Of a stretch of DNA of 64,000 nucleotides, positions 45,404-54,783 are shown piece by piece; the first letter of the stretch is position 1, and each line of letters starts with the position of its first letter. This DNA comes from JAOSJL01 sp963704035 (GTDB lineage: Bacteria > Actinomycetota > Acidimicrobiia > IMCC26256 > JAOSJL01), in the NCBI GenBank assembly GCA_963704035.1, contig CAVPGR010000004.1, forward strand, positions 806,001 through 870,000. Reading direction: 5' to 3'. The notes below the pieces were generated by a model. It ran no database searches. It was not told the origin of the DNA and worked only from the letters and a program-made list of their open reading frames with translations. Made by a program: the position numbers and the translations under genes.

Positions 45404-46237
45404 CTAGGCGAGCCGCCATTTGGAGGTGGCGCTGCGACCCTCGACGCTTCCTTCGTCGCGCAGCTTCAGGAGGTGCGCGTGCACCTGGCGTCCCGCCATC
45501 TCGACGAGGACGTCGGGGAGATCATCGTCGGCGTAGACAGAGCGCACGACCGCGGGAATCGTCGCGGGTCCCGACGAGAGGACGCCCAGAATCTGGTCTT
45601 CGCGTTCGGCGCGGTGAGACCGGTACTCCTCGATCGCTGCTCGCGGCTCCTCGATGATCTGCCCATGACCGGGAGCGATCCGCCGCAGTGGTCGAATGCC
45701 GCTCAGACGCTCCAGAGTGTCGAGATACGCGGCCATGTCTCCACCGGTGGGTGGAGACACGACCGACGTCGTTCCCTCGAGAACGGTGTCTCCTGTGAAG
45801 AGGACGGCTTCGCCTTCCAGCAGGAAGCAGAGATGGTTCGGAACGTGGCCCGGCGTGTGAAGGACGTCCAGCGCGAACTCCGTGCCCGCCACGACATCAC
45901 CCTCGTCGAGCCACCCGTCGAGATGAACGTCGCCACTGCCCCGCCGAAATGCCAGGACCTCGGCGCCGGTCCGTTCGGCGAGGAGTGGCGCCCCGGGTGC
46001 ATGGTCGGGATGGGTGTGCGTGAGGACGATCCACCGGATGCGCGTGGCGCCCGCGCACCCGACCACGGCGTCGATATGGTCGGCATCGGCGGGTCCCGGG
46101 TCGACGACCGCCACGTCGTCGACACCCACGAGGTAGGTGTTGGTGCCGGGACCCGTCATGGGGCCGGGATTGGGGGCGACGATCCTGCGGACGAGTGGAG
46201 AGACGGCGCTCGCCACACCGGGGGTCGTCGCCGCCAT
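45404..46237 (-). CDS. Metallo-beta-lactamase fold hydrolase (LACTB2-like)
   Basis: A 277-residue enzyme with NPGPMTGPGTNTYLVG, the metal-binding HTHPDHAPG, TPGHVPNHLCF, FTGDTVLEG and APGHGQII, the ordered ligand set of MBL hydrolases. A winged-helix-like C-terminal domain (RQVHAHLLKLRDEGSVEGR) makes it LACTB2-like, a group with RNase or thioesterase activity. ATG 46237 overlaps the NUDIX stop (TGATG), so the two are coupled. In M. tuberculosis the orthologue-like gene lies near whiB4, as here. Confidence 0.85.
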   Translation of the reverse strand: MAATTPGVASAVSPLVRRIVAPNPGPMTGPGTNTYLVGVDDVAVVDPGPADADHIDAVVGCAGATRIRWIVLTHTHPDHAPGAPLLAERTGAEVLAFRRGSGDVHLDGWLDEGDVVAGTEFALDVLHTPGHVPNHLCFLLEGEAVLFTGDTVLEGTTSVVSPPTGGDMAAYLDTLERLSGIRPLRRIAPGHGQIIEEPRAAIEEYRSHRAEREDQILGVLSSGPATIPAVVRSVYADDDLPDVLVEMAGRQVHAHLLKLRDEGSVEGRSATSKWRLA

Positions 46238-47094
46238 CAGGCCGACGATCCCCGATCGAGGTCGGCTGCGGTCATCGGATCGATCGATCCCTCCGGCGGA
46301 TTCTCGTACTCGTCGTATCCCGGGTCGCCGGGGAGCAGGAGTCGCATGCCGGTGGCGTCGGAGATGATCCGCGGCTGCACCGTGGGAATCGAGGTGGCGG
46401 AGCTCACGGCGTCGAGCAGCTCATCGGACGTGGAGAACCGGCCGATGGCGTCGAGGTTGCGCAACGTCGGAAAGATGATTCGGCGTTCTCCGCGTTGGGC
46501 GCTCGCGACTGCTTCGGCGGGTGTAACCCACGCCGACGCGATGGTCTCGGTGTCGTCGTGGAGTGCCGACTGCCCCTCGGGTGCACGGGCCACGAAGAAC
46601 CAGGTGTCGTAGCGACGGGGCATTCCGACGGGGGTGATCCAGTGGGAGAACATGTGAAGGTCGCCGGCGTCGACCACCAGGTCTTCGGCGGCGAGGAACG
46701 CTGGGAGGGACGTCGCTCCCTCATCCAGTGTCCGTCGATGGTCGGCGAAACGCGCCGCTGCGTCGCCCGACACGTCGACGGGTGCACCGGATGCGTCGCG
46801 GGCCAGGAGGATTCGCGCCTCCTCGAAGGTCTCGCGCACGGCGGCAGCCCAGAATCCGAGCCCACCGGACTCCACATCCAGGAGCGCGCTGGCTTCGGCG
46901 TCGGTGAGACCGACCGTACGCTCCTGTTGGGCGACGCTGCGGTCGGCGTCATCGACCGCGCCGCCGGGGAACACATACGCACCACCGACGAAATCGGCGT
47001 TGAGATGCCGCCGCAGCATGAGGACTTCGAGATCGGGCGCGTCGCGCACGACCATGACGGTCGCGGCGTCGCGCATCCCCTCGGATCGTCTCAC
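46237..47094 (-). CDS. NUDIX hydrolase
   Basis: About 285 residues. DLEVLMLRRHLNADFVGGAYVFPGGAVDD begins the domain, and the NUDIX helix appears in two parts because of an insertion: FPGGAVDD, then about 30 residues, then AAVRETFEEARILL. This layout is that of the larger NUDT19-like or CoA/FAD-pyrophosphatase-like enzymes. GTG 47094 is chosen; ATG 47076 is also possible. It overlaps the MBL gene and follows WhiB on the same strand. Confidence 0.8.
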   Translation of the reverse strand: MRRSEGMRDAATVMVVRDAPDLEVLMLRRHLNADFVGGAYVFPGGAVDDADRSVAQQERTVGLTDAEASALLDVESGGLGFWAAAVRETFEEARILLARDASGAPVDVSGDAAARFADHRRTLDEGATSLPAFLAAEDLVVDAGDLHMFSHWITPVGMPRRYDTWFFVARAPEGQSALHDDTETIASAWVTPAEAVASAQRGERRIIFPTLRNLDAIGRFSTSDELLDAVSSATSIPTVQPRIISDATGMRLLLPGDPGYDEYENPPEGSIDPMTAADLDRGSSA

Positions 47095-47126
47095 TGCCCA
47101 GCCCGCCGGGACGTGGACCTGATCGG

Positions 47127-47405
47127 TCAGCCGACCTGTTGGGCGAGGAGACCCCGACGTTCGACTTCGGTGAGCCCGCCCCAGATGCCGTGGGGTTCGC
47201 GGATGCTCAGCGCGTAGTCGAGACATTCGGAACACACCGGGCAGGTGACGCAGATCTCCTTGGCCTTGGCCTCGCGCCACTCGCGGTCTTCCTTGCGCTC
47301 ACTCGTGGTGGGAGGAAAGAAAAGGGCCGACTCAGGACCACGACACAGCGCGCGTTCCTGCCAGATCTCTTCCGTCGTGCTCAGTTCGGCCGCTCGCAGG
47401 CTCAC
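47127..47405 (-). CDS. WhiB family iron-sulfur transcription regulator
   Basis: A 92-residue protein with all four cluster cysteines, one in ERALCRG and three of the four in EICVTCPVCSEC, plus the G-I-W-G-G turn in PHGIWGGLTEVERRGL. WhiB proteins bind a redox-sensitive 4Fe-4S cluster and work with the principal sigma factor. The GTG at 47405 follows GGGGGAGAT, which decides the start. Context (ArsA pair, MBL hydrolase) matches M. tuberculosis whiB4, so a WhiB4-like role is a reasonable guess. Confidence 0.92.
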   Translation of the reverse strand: MSLRAAELSTTEEIWQERALCRGPESALFFPPTTSERKEDREWREAKAKEICVTCPVCSECLDYALSIREPHGIWGGLTEVERRGLLAQQVG

Positions 47406-47539
47406 ATCTCCCCCGTCGGGTCGCGTCCGGCTCTCCGACGAGCGAACATATCCGGCGGTTCCCGGCGAGACAAGACCGAATTCGTACCCTCTCGGGCGAC
47501 TCGCGGCCTCAGGCGCCCGTCGACGGCCGGGTCGCACCG

Positions 47540-48985
47540 TCAATCGGCGGAACGGCCGCGTGCCCGGTCCCGGTGGTCGACGGCGCCACCCTCCTCAGGC
47601 TCCACTTCGAGCTCCACGCCCTGGACCGCCACGACCCGCACCGCGTCGCCGGCGGCGATCGGCGTGGCACGGTTGGTGTGGGCCTTCCAGAGAGCGTCAC
47701 GGACCTTCGCGACGCCGTCGGGACCGATGTCGACCTCGGCGGTGCCCATCTCGCCGACCATGCCCTCCCGTCCGATGGTGGGCGTGGAGAATCGCGACCG
47801 CACGACCGCTGTCATCGCCGAGAGCATGAACACGATCGAGCCGGCCACGACACCGACGAGCACCCACCAGGGCGGATTCAGCAGCGACGAACCGCCGTAG
47901 AGCGTGACCGAACCGACAACGAGACACACCGATCCGATGAAGGTCCACGCGCCCAGACCACCCGCCTGCACGTCGATCGCGAGGCCCAGCACACCGAGTG
48001 CGAGCAGACCCGCCGCCCACCACTCGACGGGAAGACTGCCGAAGCCGACGATCGATCCGACGAGCGCGAACGCGCCCACGAGGCCGGCCAGGCCGATACC
48101 CGCGGTGAAGAATTCGAAGACGATGAGCAGCATCCCGACCACGAACAGGAGGTAGGCGATCGAGGGACTCGTGAACGTGTGGAGGATCTGGTCGCCCAGG
48201 CTCAGCCGGTCGAAGCGGACCTCGGGATCAGGTGTGCGGCGAGCGTCCGTCCCCTCACCGACCACTCGCGCCGTCGACAGGCGAACGAGCTCACCGTCGA
48301 CTGTGACGATCTGCCCGTCGAGCCCCACCACGAGTGACCCGACGGTCGGTTCGATCCGGTCGACGATTCCGAGGCGCCGTGCCTCGCCGGCGTCGTAGCG
48401 CTCGTCGACCAGTGTGGCAACAGTGGCTACGTCGCGTCCCCGGAGTTCGGCCTCCGTGACCAGCAGTTCCTCAGTCGCCGCTGCGTCGGGATTCCCGGGG
48501 GTGTCGAGGGCCACCGGCACCGCGGGACCGATGTGGGAGCCCGGCGCCATGGCGGCCACGTGGGCCACCTCAGTGAGGAGAACCCCCGCACCGCGTGCCG
48601 AGGCACCGCTCGGACCGATCCAGACAGCGACCGGTACCGGCGACGCCGCGACGTCGGCCGCCAACGCCTCGGCGTCGACATCGATGCTCCCCGACGACGC
48701 CAGTTGGAGCACGACCAGCGGCGTCCCGTCCTCGGCCGCCTGCGAGAGAGCGTCACGAATCAGGTCGGCGTTCGGAGGATCGAGGTAGCCGTCGACCTGT
48801 ACGACCACGATGGCGCCCTCGCCGGTGGGTGCGCCGCCACCGGAACCGTCGTCGCGGGAACCGCTCCCTCCGGAACCATCTCCCGCCGCTGCCGGCGACG
48901 GCCCCAGGACGGCGGACCCGATCAGGGACACCGTGGCCCAGAGCAAAACGAGAAACGCGGGGCCCAGACGACGTAGCCGGGCCAC
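47540..48985 (-). CDS. NfeD family membrane serine protease-like protein (long form)
   Basis: About 481 residues. Signal peptide, Gly/Ser-rich linker, then a ClpP-like domain (AIVVVQVDGYLDPPNADLI, VAVWIGPSGASARGAGVLL, where the Ser of PSGASA is the likely nucleophile). Four or more membrane helices follow around LLFVVGMLLIVFEFFTAGIG. A C-terminal OB-fold NfeD domain contains GREGMVGEMGTAEVDI. Such proteins work with flotillin/stomatin partners, none of which is in the window. GTG 48985 is preferred; ATG 49027 would overlap the divergent ArsA start. Confidence 0.85.
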   Translation of the reverse strand: MARLRRLGPAFLVLLWATVSLIGSAVLGPSPAAAGDGSGGSGSRDDGSGGGAPTGEGAIVVVQVDGYLDPPNADLIRDALSQAAEDGTPLVVLQLASSGSIDVDAEALAADVAASPVPVAVWIGPSGASARGAGVLLTEVAHVAAMAPGSHIGPAVPVALDTPGNPDAAATEELLVTEAELRGRDVATVATLVDERYDAGEARRLGIVDRIEPTVGSLVVGLDGQIVTVDGELVRLSTARVVGEGTDARRTPDPEVRFDRLSLGDQILHTFTSPSIAYLLFVVGMLLIVFEFFTAGIGLAGLVGAFALVGSIVGFGSLPVEWWAAGLLALGVLGLAIDVQAGGLGAWTFIGSVCLVVGSVTLYGGSSLLNPPWWVLVGVVAGSIVFMLSAMTAVVRSRFSTPTIGREGMVGEMGTAEVDIGPDGVAKVRDALWKAHTNRATPIAAGDAVRVVAVQGVELEVEPEEGGAVDHRDRARGRSAD

Positions 48986-49014
48986 GCGAGGGGTGCTCGC
49001 CCTACCATGGCCGA

Positions 49015-49968
49015 ATGGAGCTGGCATCTTTTTGCGCCGCCTCGCGTGTGGTCGTGGTCGCGGGGAAGGGCGGTGTCGGCAAGACCACCGTCACCGCGGC
49101 ACTGGCACGTGCCGCCGCGAACGCCGGACTGAGCGTGCTCATCGTCGAGGTCGAGGGCAAATCGGGACTCGCCGGGGCGTTCGCCCGGCCTCCCCTGGGC
49201 TACGAGGAAACAGAGCTCGCTCCGGGGCTCCGGGCACGCACGTTGACGCCCGACGAAGCGCTGGTCGACTACCTCGAGAACGCGGGGCTGCGCCGCATCT
49301 CCCGCAGGCTGGCCGATTCGGGGCTTCTCGACGTCGTCGCGGGTGCCGTGCCGGGCATGAAGGACATCCTCGTGCTCGGAAAGGTGAAACAGCTCGAACA
49401 GGCCCGGGCCGCAGATCTCATCCTCATCGACGCACCCGCAGCCGGACATGCCCTGAAGTTCCTTCTGTCCCCCCACGGGCTCCTCGACGCGGTGCGGGTC
49501 GGGCCGATTCGCAAGCAGGCCGAGGACGTCACACAGATGCTCTCCGACCCGCAGCGATGCCAGGTCCTCCTGGTGACGACCCCCGAGGAGACGCCCGTCA
49601 CCGAGGTCGTCGAGGCTGCCTACTACATCGAAGATCGCATCGGAGTGGCGTTGGGGCCGGTCGTCGTCAACGGTGTCTATCCACCGTCGGCCGTTCCCGA
49701 AGGCATCGACGCCGCCGGTGTCCAGAACGAGGCCGCGCTCCTCGACGTCTTCGTGTCGGACCGCGAAGCCGCCGACCTCGCCGGCGCGGCCGAGTTCCGC
49801 GTCATCCGGTCACGCCTCCAGGCAACTCAGGTCGAACGGCTCTCCCGACTGCTGCCGCTGCCCCAGATCCACCTTCCCTTCATCTTCTCGGGCCGGGTGG
49901 GACCCGACGAACTCGGGGTTCTCTCGACGGCGTTGCGCCGTGGTGTCGACGAACTGGACGTGGCGTGA
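49015..49968 (+). CDS. ArsA/GET3-family ATPase, first of pair
   Basis: A 317-residue P-loop ATPase. Walker A is VVAGKGGVGKTTVTAALA; the switch region is LILIDAPAAGHALKFL, a variant of the usual D-T-A-P-T-G-H. It lacks the arsenite-binding cysteines of ArsA. It matches the Rv3679-like member of the actinobacterial ArsA pair. Its TGA overlaps the GTG of the second ATPase, so they are probably a heterodimer. Divergent from NfeD. Confidence 0.88.
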   Translation: MELASFCAASRVVVVAGKGGVGKTTVTAALARAAANAGLSVLIVEVEGKSGLAGAFARPPLGYEETELAPGLRARTLTPDEALVDYLENAGLRRISRRLADSGLLDVVAGAVPGMKDILVLGKVKQLEQARAADLILIDAPAAGHALKFLLSPHGLLDAVRVGPIRKQAEDVTQMLSDPQRCQVLLVTTPEETPVTEVVEAAYYIEDRIGVALGPVVVNGVYPPSAVPEGIDAAGVQNEAALLDVFVSDREAADLAGAAEFRVIRSRLQATQVERLSRLLPLPQIHLPFIFSGRVGPDELGVLSTALRRGVDELDVA

Positions 49969-51167
49969 ATCCCACCGGCACCGAATTCGACAGCACGGAC
50001 GGGGAGAGCGGTCTCGACGAGATCGTCGAGCGCCGTGGGATCGTGATCACCTGCGGGACCGGCGGCGTGGGCAAGACCACGACGGCGGCGGTCCTGGCAC
50101 TCGAGGCCGCCCGGCGCGGTCGCAACGTGGCCGTGGTCACCATCGACCCTGCCAAGCGCCTCGCCGGCACCCTCGGGCTCGACGAGCTCACCAACGCGCC
50201 CCGCGAGATCGACCGCGCCCGCTGGGATCCCGCGGGGCGTGGAACCCAACAGGGGCGACTCTCGGCACTGATGCTCGATACCAAGACGACGTTCGACGAT
50301 CTCGTCACCGCCAACGCCGAGACCCCCGACCAGGCCCAGCGCATTCTGGACAACCGCTTCTACCGGAACATCTCCGGAGCACTCTCGGGCACGCAGGAGT
50401 ACATGGCCACCGAGAAGCTGTACGAACTGCACACCGCCGGCGGGTACGACCTCGTCGTCGTCGACACTCCTCCCACGCGACATGCCCTCGATTTCCTCGA
50501 TGCCCCGGAGCGGATGACGCGGCTCCTCGAGAACCGCCTCTTCCGGGTCCTCATGGCGCCGACACGCGCGGGCATGCGCATCGCCGGCATGGCGGTTCAG
50601 GCTCTGTTGCGTACGATCTCGAGGGTCGTGGGTCGTGAGGTGATCGAGGACATCGTGGCGTTCCTGCGGGCTTTCGAGGGGATGGAGGACGGCTTCCGCA
50701 CGCGGGCCGCCGGCGTCCAGGACCTCCTCGACGATCCGGGTACGGCGTTCGTTCTCGTCACGTCACCGCGGCTCGAATCCGTCGAGGAAGCGGTGTACTT
50801 CTCCGACGAGCTCGAACGCCACGACCACGCGGTCGACGCTCTGGTGGTCAACCGCGTGCACCCGCTCTTCGGCGACGCCAACACCGACGGCCTCCGTACA
50901 CGGGCCGAGACGATCGAGGCGCGTGGTGGAGACGACCCGCAGCGCAAGTCGGCGGCCGTCCGGTTGGCAGCCCTGTACTCCAACCTCGCTGACCTCTCCT
51001 CGCTCGCCAGGTTCGAGCGCGAACAGGTGGCCGGGGCAGCAGAGCGGGTTCGCTCCGCTGCTGTCGCCTACGTCCCCCTGCTTCCCCGCGACGTCTGCGA
51101 CTTCGACAGCCTCCACGAGGTGTGCGGTCACCTCTTCGACGTGAAGGGCTCACACGACGAGCAGTAG
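49965..51167 (+). CDS. ArsA/GET3-family ATPase, second of pair
   Basis: A 400-residue P-loop ATPase. Walker A is ITCGTGGVGKTTTAAVLA, followed by VVTIDPAKRLAGTLG and the switch LVVVDTPPTRHALDFLD. It matches the Rv3680-like partner. Helical insert LFRVLMAPTRAGMRIAGMAV could be a client-binding groove as in Get3. The GTG start overlaps its neighbour. In mycobacteria the pair has been linked to tolerance of stress; the client is not evident from sequence. Confidence 0.88.
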   Translation: MNPTGTEFDSTDGESGLDEIVERRGIVITCGTGGVGKTTTAAVLALEAARRGRNVAVVTIDPAKRLAGTLGLDELTNAPREIDRARWDPAGRGTQQGRLSALMLDTKTTFDDLVTANAETPDQAQRILDNRFYRNISGALSGTQEYMATEKLYELHTAGGYDLVVVDTPPTRHALDFLDAPERMTRLLENRLFRVLMAPTRAGMRIAGMAVQALLRTISRVVGREVIEDIVAFLRAFEGMEDGFRTRAAGVQDLLDDPGTAFVLVTSPRLESVEEAVYFSDELERHDHAVDALVVNRVHPLFGDANTDGLRTRAETIEARGGDDPQRKSAAVRLAALYSNLADLSSLARFEREQVAGAAERVRSAAVAYVPLLPRDVCDFDSLHEVCGHLFDVKGSHDEQ

Positions 51168-51179
51168 CCTGCGCGGATC

Positions 51180-51666
51180 ATGACATCACTTCCGGAGCAG
51201 ATCACGATCCTCGTCGCTTCGGACGGCTCCTGGATCCGAGACCAGGTTCGCCTCGCGTTCGTGGGACCGGGTCACGACGTCCTCGAGGTCGCGTCGGGTC
51301 AGGAGGTGCGCGACCTCGTCGCCGAACACAGCCCCGATCTCGTGATCCTCGACCTCCAGATCGGCAACATGGGCGGGATCGCCGTCGCACTCGACCTGCA
51401 CCTCGAGGCCGCCGCGTGGCGACTCGATCCGGTCCCGATGATTCTGCTGCTCGACCGAGAGGCCGACCGTTTCCTCGCACAGCGGACCGAGGCTGCCGCC
51501 TCGCTCGTGAAACCGGTCGACGCCATGACCCTGCGGCGCACGGCGGCCGAGGTCCTCGACGAGTGGGTGCATCCGTCGATGCCCGAGCCGGCGATGCCCG
51601 AGCCGGCGGTGTGGAGCGGCGCTGTCGGAGCAGGAAGGCGACGAGGCGTCGACTACGATTTCCTGA
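51180..51666 (+). CDS. Single-domain response regulator, frame broken at C-terminus
   Basis: About 161 residues. The receiver fold has ITILVASDGSWIRDQVRLAF, the phospho-acceptor in DLVILDLQIGNMGG and the conserved lysine in ASLVKPVDAM. There is no output domain. After MPEPAMPEPA the open frame runs into the tRNA gene; moving by one base near 51606-51614 gives GAALSEQEGDEAS and a stop at 51664-51666, just before the tRNA. It follows the ArsA pair by 12 bp and is probably co-transcribed with it. Confidence 0.78.
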
Positions 51667-51670
51667 CTAT

Positions 51671-51747
51671 CGGGACGTGGCGCAGCTTGGCAGCGCGCAT
51701 CGTTCGGGACGATGAGGCCGCGGGTTCAAATCCCGCCGTCCCGACCA
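51671..51747 (+). tRNA. tRNA-Pro(CGG)
   Basis: A complete 77-nt cloverleaf: acceptor CGGGACG/CGTCCCG, D arm GCGC..GCGC, anticodon stem CATCG/CGATG with loop TTCGGGA (anticodon CGG, codon CCG), T arm GCGGGTTCAAATCCCGC, and encoded CCA at 51745-51747. Confidence 0.95.
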
Positions 51748-51803
51748 AGAGACCCCACCCGGTCGTCGTACACGGCAGGCGTGGGGCAACCATCCAAGAG
51801 CTT

Positions 51804-53652
51804 TCAGGCTCGGACGAGTTCGCGGCGAACGCGGGATCAGCAGCCGCGTGCGATGCGCGAGCGCCTCCATGGCCAACTCGTCGTCCTCCACCGGCGCCAG
51901 GTCGAACGGCGCGCTCAGCAGCAGTTCGGTGTTGCGGTCCTCAGCCTTGCCGAGCTTGGCCAGCGGGTCGTCGAACCACTGGTTGGCCGCGAGCTCCCGG
52001 GAGATCGACGCCATCCGCTCCACGGAATATCCGGAGCCGTCGGTCGAAGCCGGTGCCGCGTGGTCGAGGACGATGGCGAAGATCGACAGCGTGCCGTCGC
52101 GGTTGTCGACCACGTCGACGAGACGCTGCTGCTGCGCGTAGTCGATGCAACTCGCCGAGTTGATCTCCCAGAACCCCGTGTTCTTCACGTGGGGGCTCGA
52201 GTGGGGGAGGATCGTGTTGGTGTGCGTGTGGCCGTTCACCCAGGCGATCACGTTCGGGTAGCGCAGGAAGAGGTCGGTGATCTCCTTGCCCGTGTACAGC
52301 TTCTGTTCGGGCTTGTCGGGGTCCTGGACCGTGTTGTCCATCGTGAACGACGTGTGGTGGCTGATCACCACGATCAGACGGTCCTTCGCATTGTGGGTCT
52401 GCTCGTTGCCCGAAGAGTCGAAGTAGCGCGAGGAGTTCGTCTGGAGCTCGTTCTCCAGCCAGTCGTACTGATCCCCGGGCAGGCTTCCTTCGGCACCGAA
52501 GAAGTGGTTGTTGGTGTCGAGCCCGATGAACCGCACAGCCGGGCCCTGGTCGCGGGACCAGTAGGCCGTGCCGTTCGACTTGTTGTCATCGGTGAACCCG
52601 TGGCCGACCGGACCGGGATTGTCGGACGAGTTCAGGTGAGCGTCGACGAATTCTTCGACGGTGTAGATCTTCCGTGACTCGTCGGCTGTCACCTTCTCGA
52701 CTCCCTCACCCGCGGTGAGGCCCGCCAGTGCGGTCTCGGCCTTGCCCACGTCCTTTTCGCCCGCGGGCGTCTCCGCGAGGAGCAACGCTCCACCGAAGGC
52801 GTCGGACTTGGAGAGCTTGAGGTCGCCCGTGGCGTAGTCGGACGTGACATCCAGGCGCCGGAAGTTCCCCTGCCAGAGCATGTCGTGGTTCCCCGACACG
52901 GCCAGCCACGGAACCGACAGACCCGGTGAGTCGATCTCGGTCGACACCGCCGCCTGGAGGAGCCCCTCGTAGGACGGGTAACCGTGCATTCCCCAGGCGT
53001 CCTTCGAGGGATCGTCGGGATGCCAGGCGTAGTCCGTGCCCTCCCACGCCTGGACGCCCTCGTACTCGTCCTTGGCTCCGGTGTTGGGCGTCACCGGCTT
53101 CCCGTCGAGCACGTCGATGTACCAGCGGAGCTCGCTGCCGGCCTTGCCGTCGGTGTTGTCGCCGGTCACCACACCGACCGCCATCGGCGCACCGGTGACG
53201 GGGCTCTCGGGCACGGCGTTCATGGCTCGCACCATCTGGTCGAGCACCGCCACGGTGAGCGTGTCCTGCGCACGGATCGCCCCGCTCGGTGTTCCCGCGT
53301 CAGGGCTGAAGGTCCACTCCAGACGGGCCGGGCTCTGGGCGTCGATGAGGTGCGTGTCGGTGAACTGCCCGAAAAAGAGAATGGAGCGGCGGTCGGACGC
53401 CCGGTCGGGGCCCGCAACGGTTCCGAGGTCGTCGCGCACCACGAACGGCTCGCCCGCCGCGTTCGTGAGAGCCCGGTAGGTGCCGGTTCCGGCCAGAGCG
53501 ATCGTGGAGAGCAGCGTCGTCGGGAGCTCGGCGGGATCGACCGACGAATCGTCGTCGAGGCCGCCGTCCTCGATGAGGCGATAGGTGGGATAGGCAGCGG
53601 CTGCCGCGACCACGCCGACCACCCCGAGGAACTGACGTCGACTGAGCGGCAT
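51804..53652 (-). CDS. Tat-exported metallophosphoesterase (TIGR03767-like), frame broken
   Basis: About 615 residues. The Tat signal is PLSRRQFLGVVGVVAAAAAYP. The metallophosphoesterase ligands are FGQFTDTHLID, VVTGDNTDG, LAVSGNHDML, VISHHTSF and WVNGHTHTN. At the end the open frame would run through the tRNA gene; a shift of one base near 51830 gives VRRELVRA and a stop at 51804-51806. The enzyme is likely a secreted phosphatase or nuclease; substrate unknown. Confidence 0.82.
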
Positions 53653-53730
53653 GGAGGGCAGTCTCGCGCGCCGCGCACCGTCCGCCGCGCGTCCCCCGGC
53701 CCCGGCCACCGACCTCCGTCCGGGCGAGCC

Positions 53731-54783
53731 TCAGGGGCGGGGCATCCGGGAGAGATGCTCGGCGATCCGTACGGCGTTGAGGGCGGCACCGATTCGGAGG
53801 TTGTCGCCCGTCGCCCAGAGATTCAGGGCTCCCGGCAACGACGGGTCCTCGCGCAGGCGGCCCACCAGAACCGGATCGACACCGGCGGATTCCAGAGGCG
53901 TCGGCGCCGCTGCTCCGTCGGCCACCAGGGTGACCCCGTCGGCGGTGGCCAGCAGTTCCGCGGCCTCCCTCGGATCGACGGGGCGGTGGAACTCCACGTT
54001 GGCCGTCATGGCATGACCGACGAAGACGGGGACGCGCACACAGGTGGCGGTGACAGCGATGTCGTCGTCGCCGAGAATCTTCCGGGTCTCACGCGCCATC
54101 TTCCATTCCTCGGACGTGGACCCCGCGTCTCCGACCGACCCGGCCACCGGGATCACGTTCCCCGCGATGGGACGGTCCCAGACCTCACCCGATGGCAGAT
54201 CGCCTTCGTCGCCGGCGCGCAGGAGTGCACCCGTGCTCCCCGCGTGCTTGGTCCACTGGTCGTCGAGCTCCCGGAGACCCGGTTGACCGGCACCCGAGAC
54301 CGACTGGTAGGTGGACACGACGAGACGCCGGATACGGGCGGCCCGGTGCAGAGGTGCCAGTGCAGCCACGAGCACCGCTGTGGTGCAGTTCGGGCACGAC
54401 GCGATGCCCTTCGGCATGTGGTCGAGGGCGTCGGAGTTGATCCCGGCGACGACCAGCGGAACGTCGGGATCCATCCGGAATGCCGCCGAGTTGTCGACGA
54501 CGCGCGCTCCGACGGCTGCCGCCGCGGGAGCCCACTCGAGAGCAAGCGGGTCGTCGACGTCGACCATCACGAGGTCGAGGCCGTCGAAGCACCCTTCGCC
54601 GAGTGTGTGGACCTCGACCTCACCTCCCGCGAAGGGGAGCACGCGACCGGCCGAGCGTGGAGAAGCGAAGGCGCGCAGCTCGGCCACGGGGAACCCGCGC
54701 TCCTCGAGGACCCGCAGGATCTCGGTACCGACCAGGCCGGTGGCGCCGACCACGCCGACTCTCTGCCGTTCGCCGCCTGTCAT
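53731..54783 (-). CDS. asd: Aspartate-semialdehyde dehydrogenase
   Basis: A 350-residue enzyme: NADP-binding VGVVGATGLVGTEILRVL, catalytic cysteine in SCPNCTTAVL, substrate residues in STYQSVSGAGQPG and VRVPVFVGHAMTANVEF. It reduces aspartyl phosphate to the semialdehyde for lysine, threonine, methionine and diaminopimelate. ATG 54783 overlaps the lysC stop (ATGA), the classical lysC-asd operon. Confidence 0.95.
   Translation of the reverse strand: MTGGERQRVGVVGATGLVGTEILRVLEERGFPVAELRAFASPRSAGRVLPFAGGEVEVHTLGEGCFDGLDLVMVDVDDPLALEWAPAAAAVGARVVDNSAAFRMDPDVPLVVAGINSDALDHMPKGIASCPNCTTAVLVAALAPLHRAARIRRLVVSTYQSVSGAGQPGLRELDDQWTKHAGSTGALLRAGDEGDLPSGEVWDRPIAGNVIPVAGSVGDAGSTSEEWKMARETRKILGDDDIAVTATCVRVPVFVGHAMTANVEFHRPVDPREAAELLATADGVTLVADGAAAPTPLESAGVDPVLVGRLREDPSLPGALNLWATGDNLRIGAALNAVRIAEHLSRMPRP

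Noticed and set aside
51667..51803. C-terminal extension of the metallophosphoesterase frame across tRNA-Pro (SGRRDLNPRPH)
   Set aside because: The same type of tRNA-antisense phantom; a one-base correction gives a stop at 51804-51806 before the tRNA.
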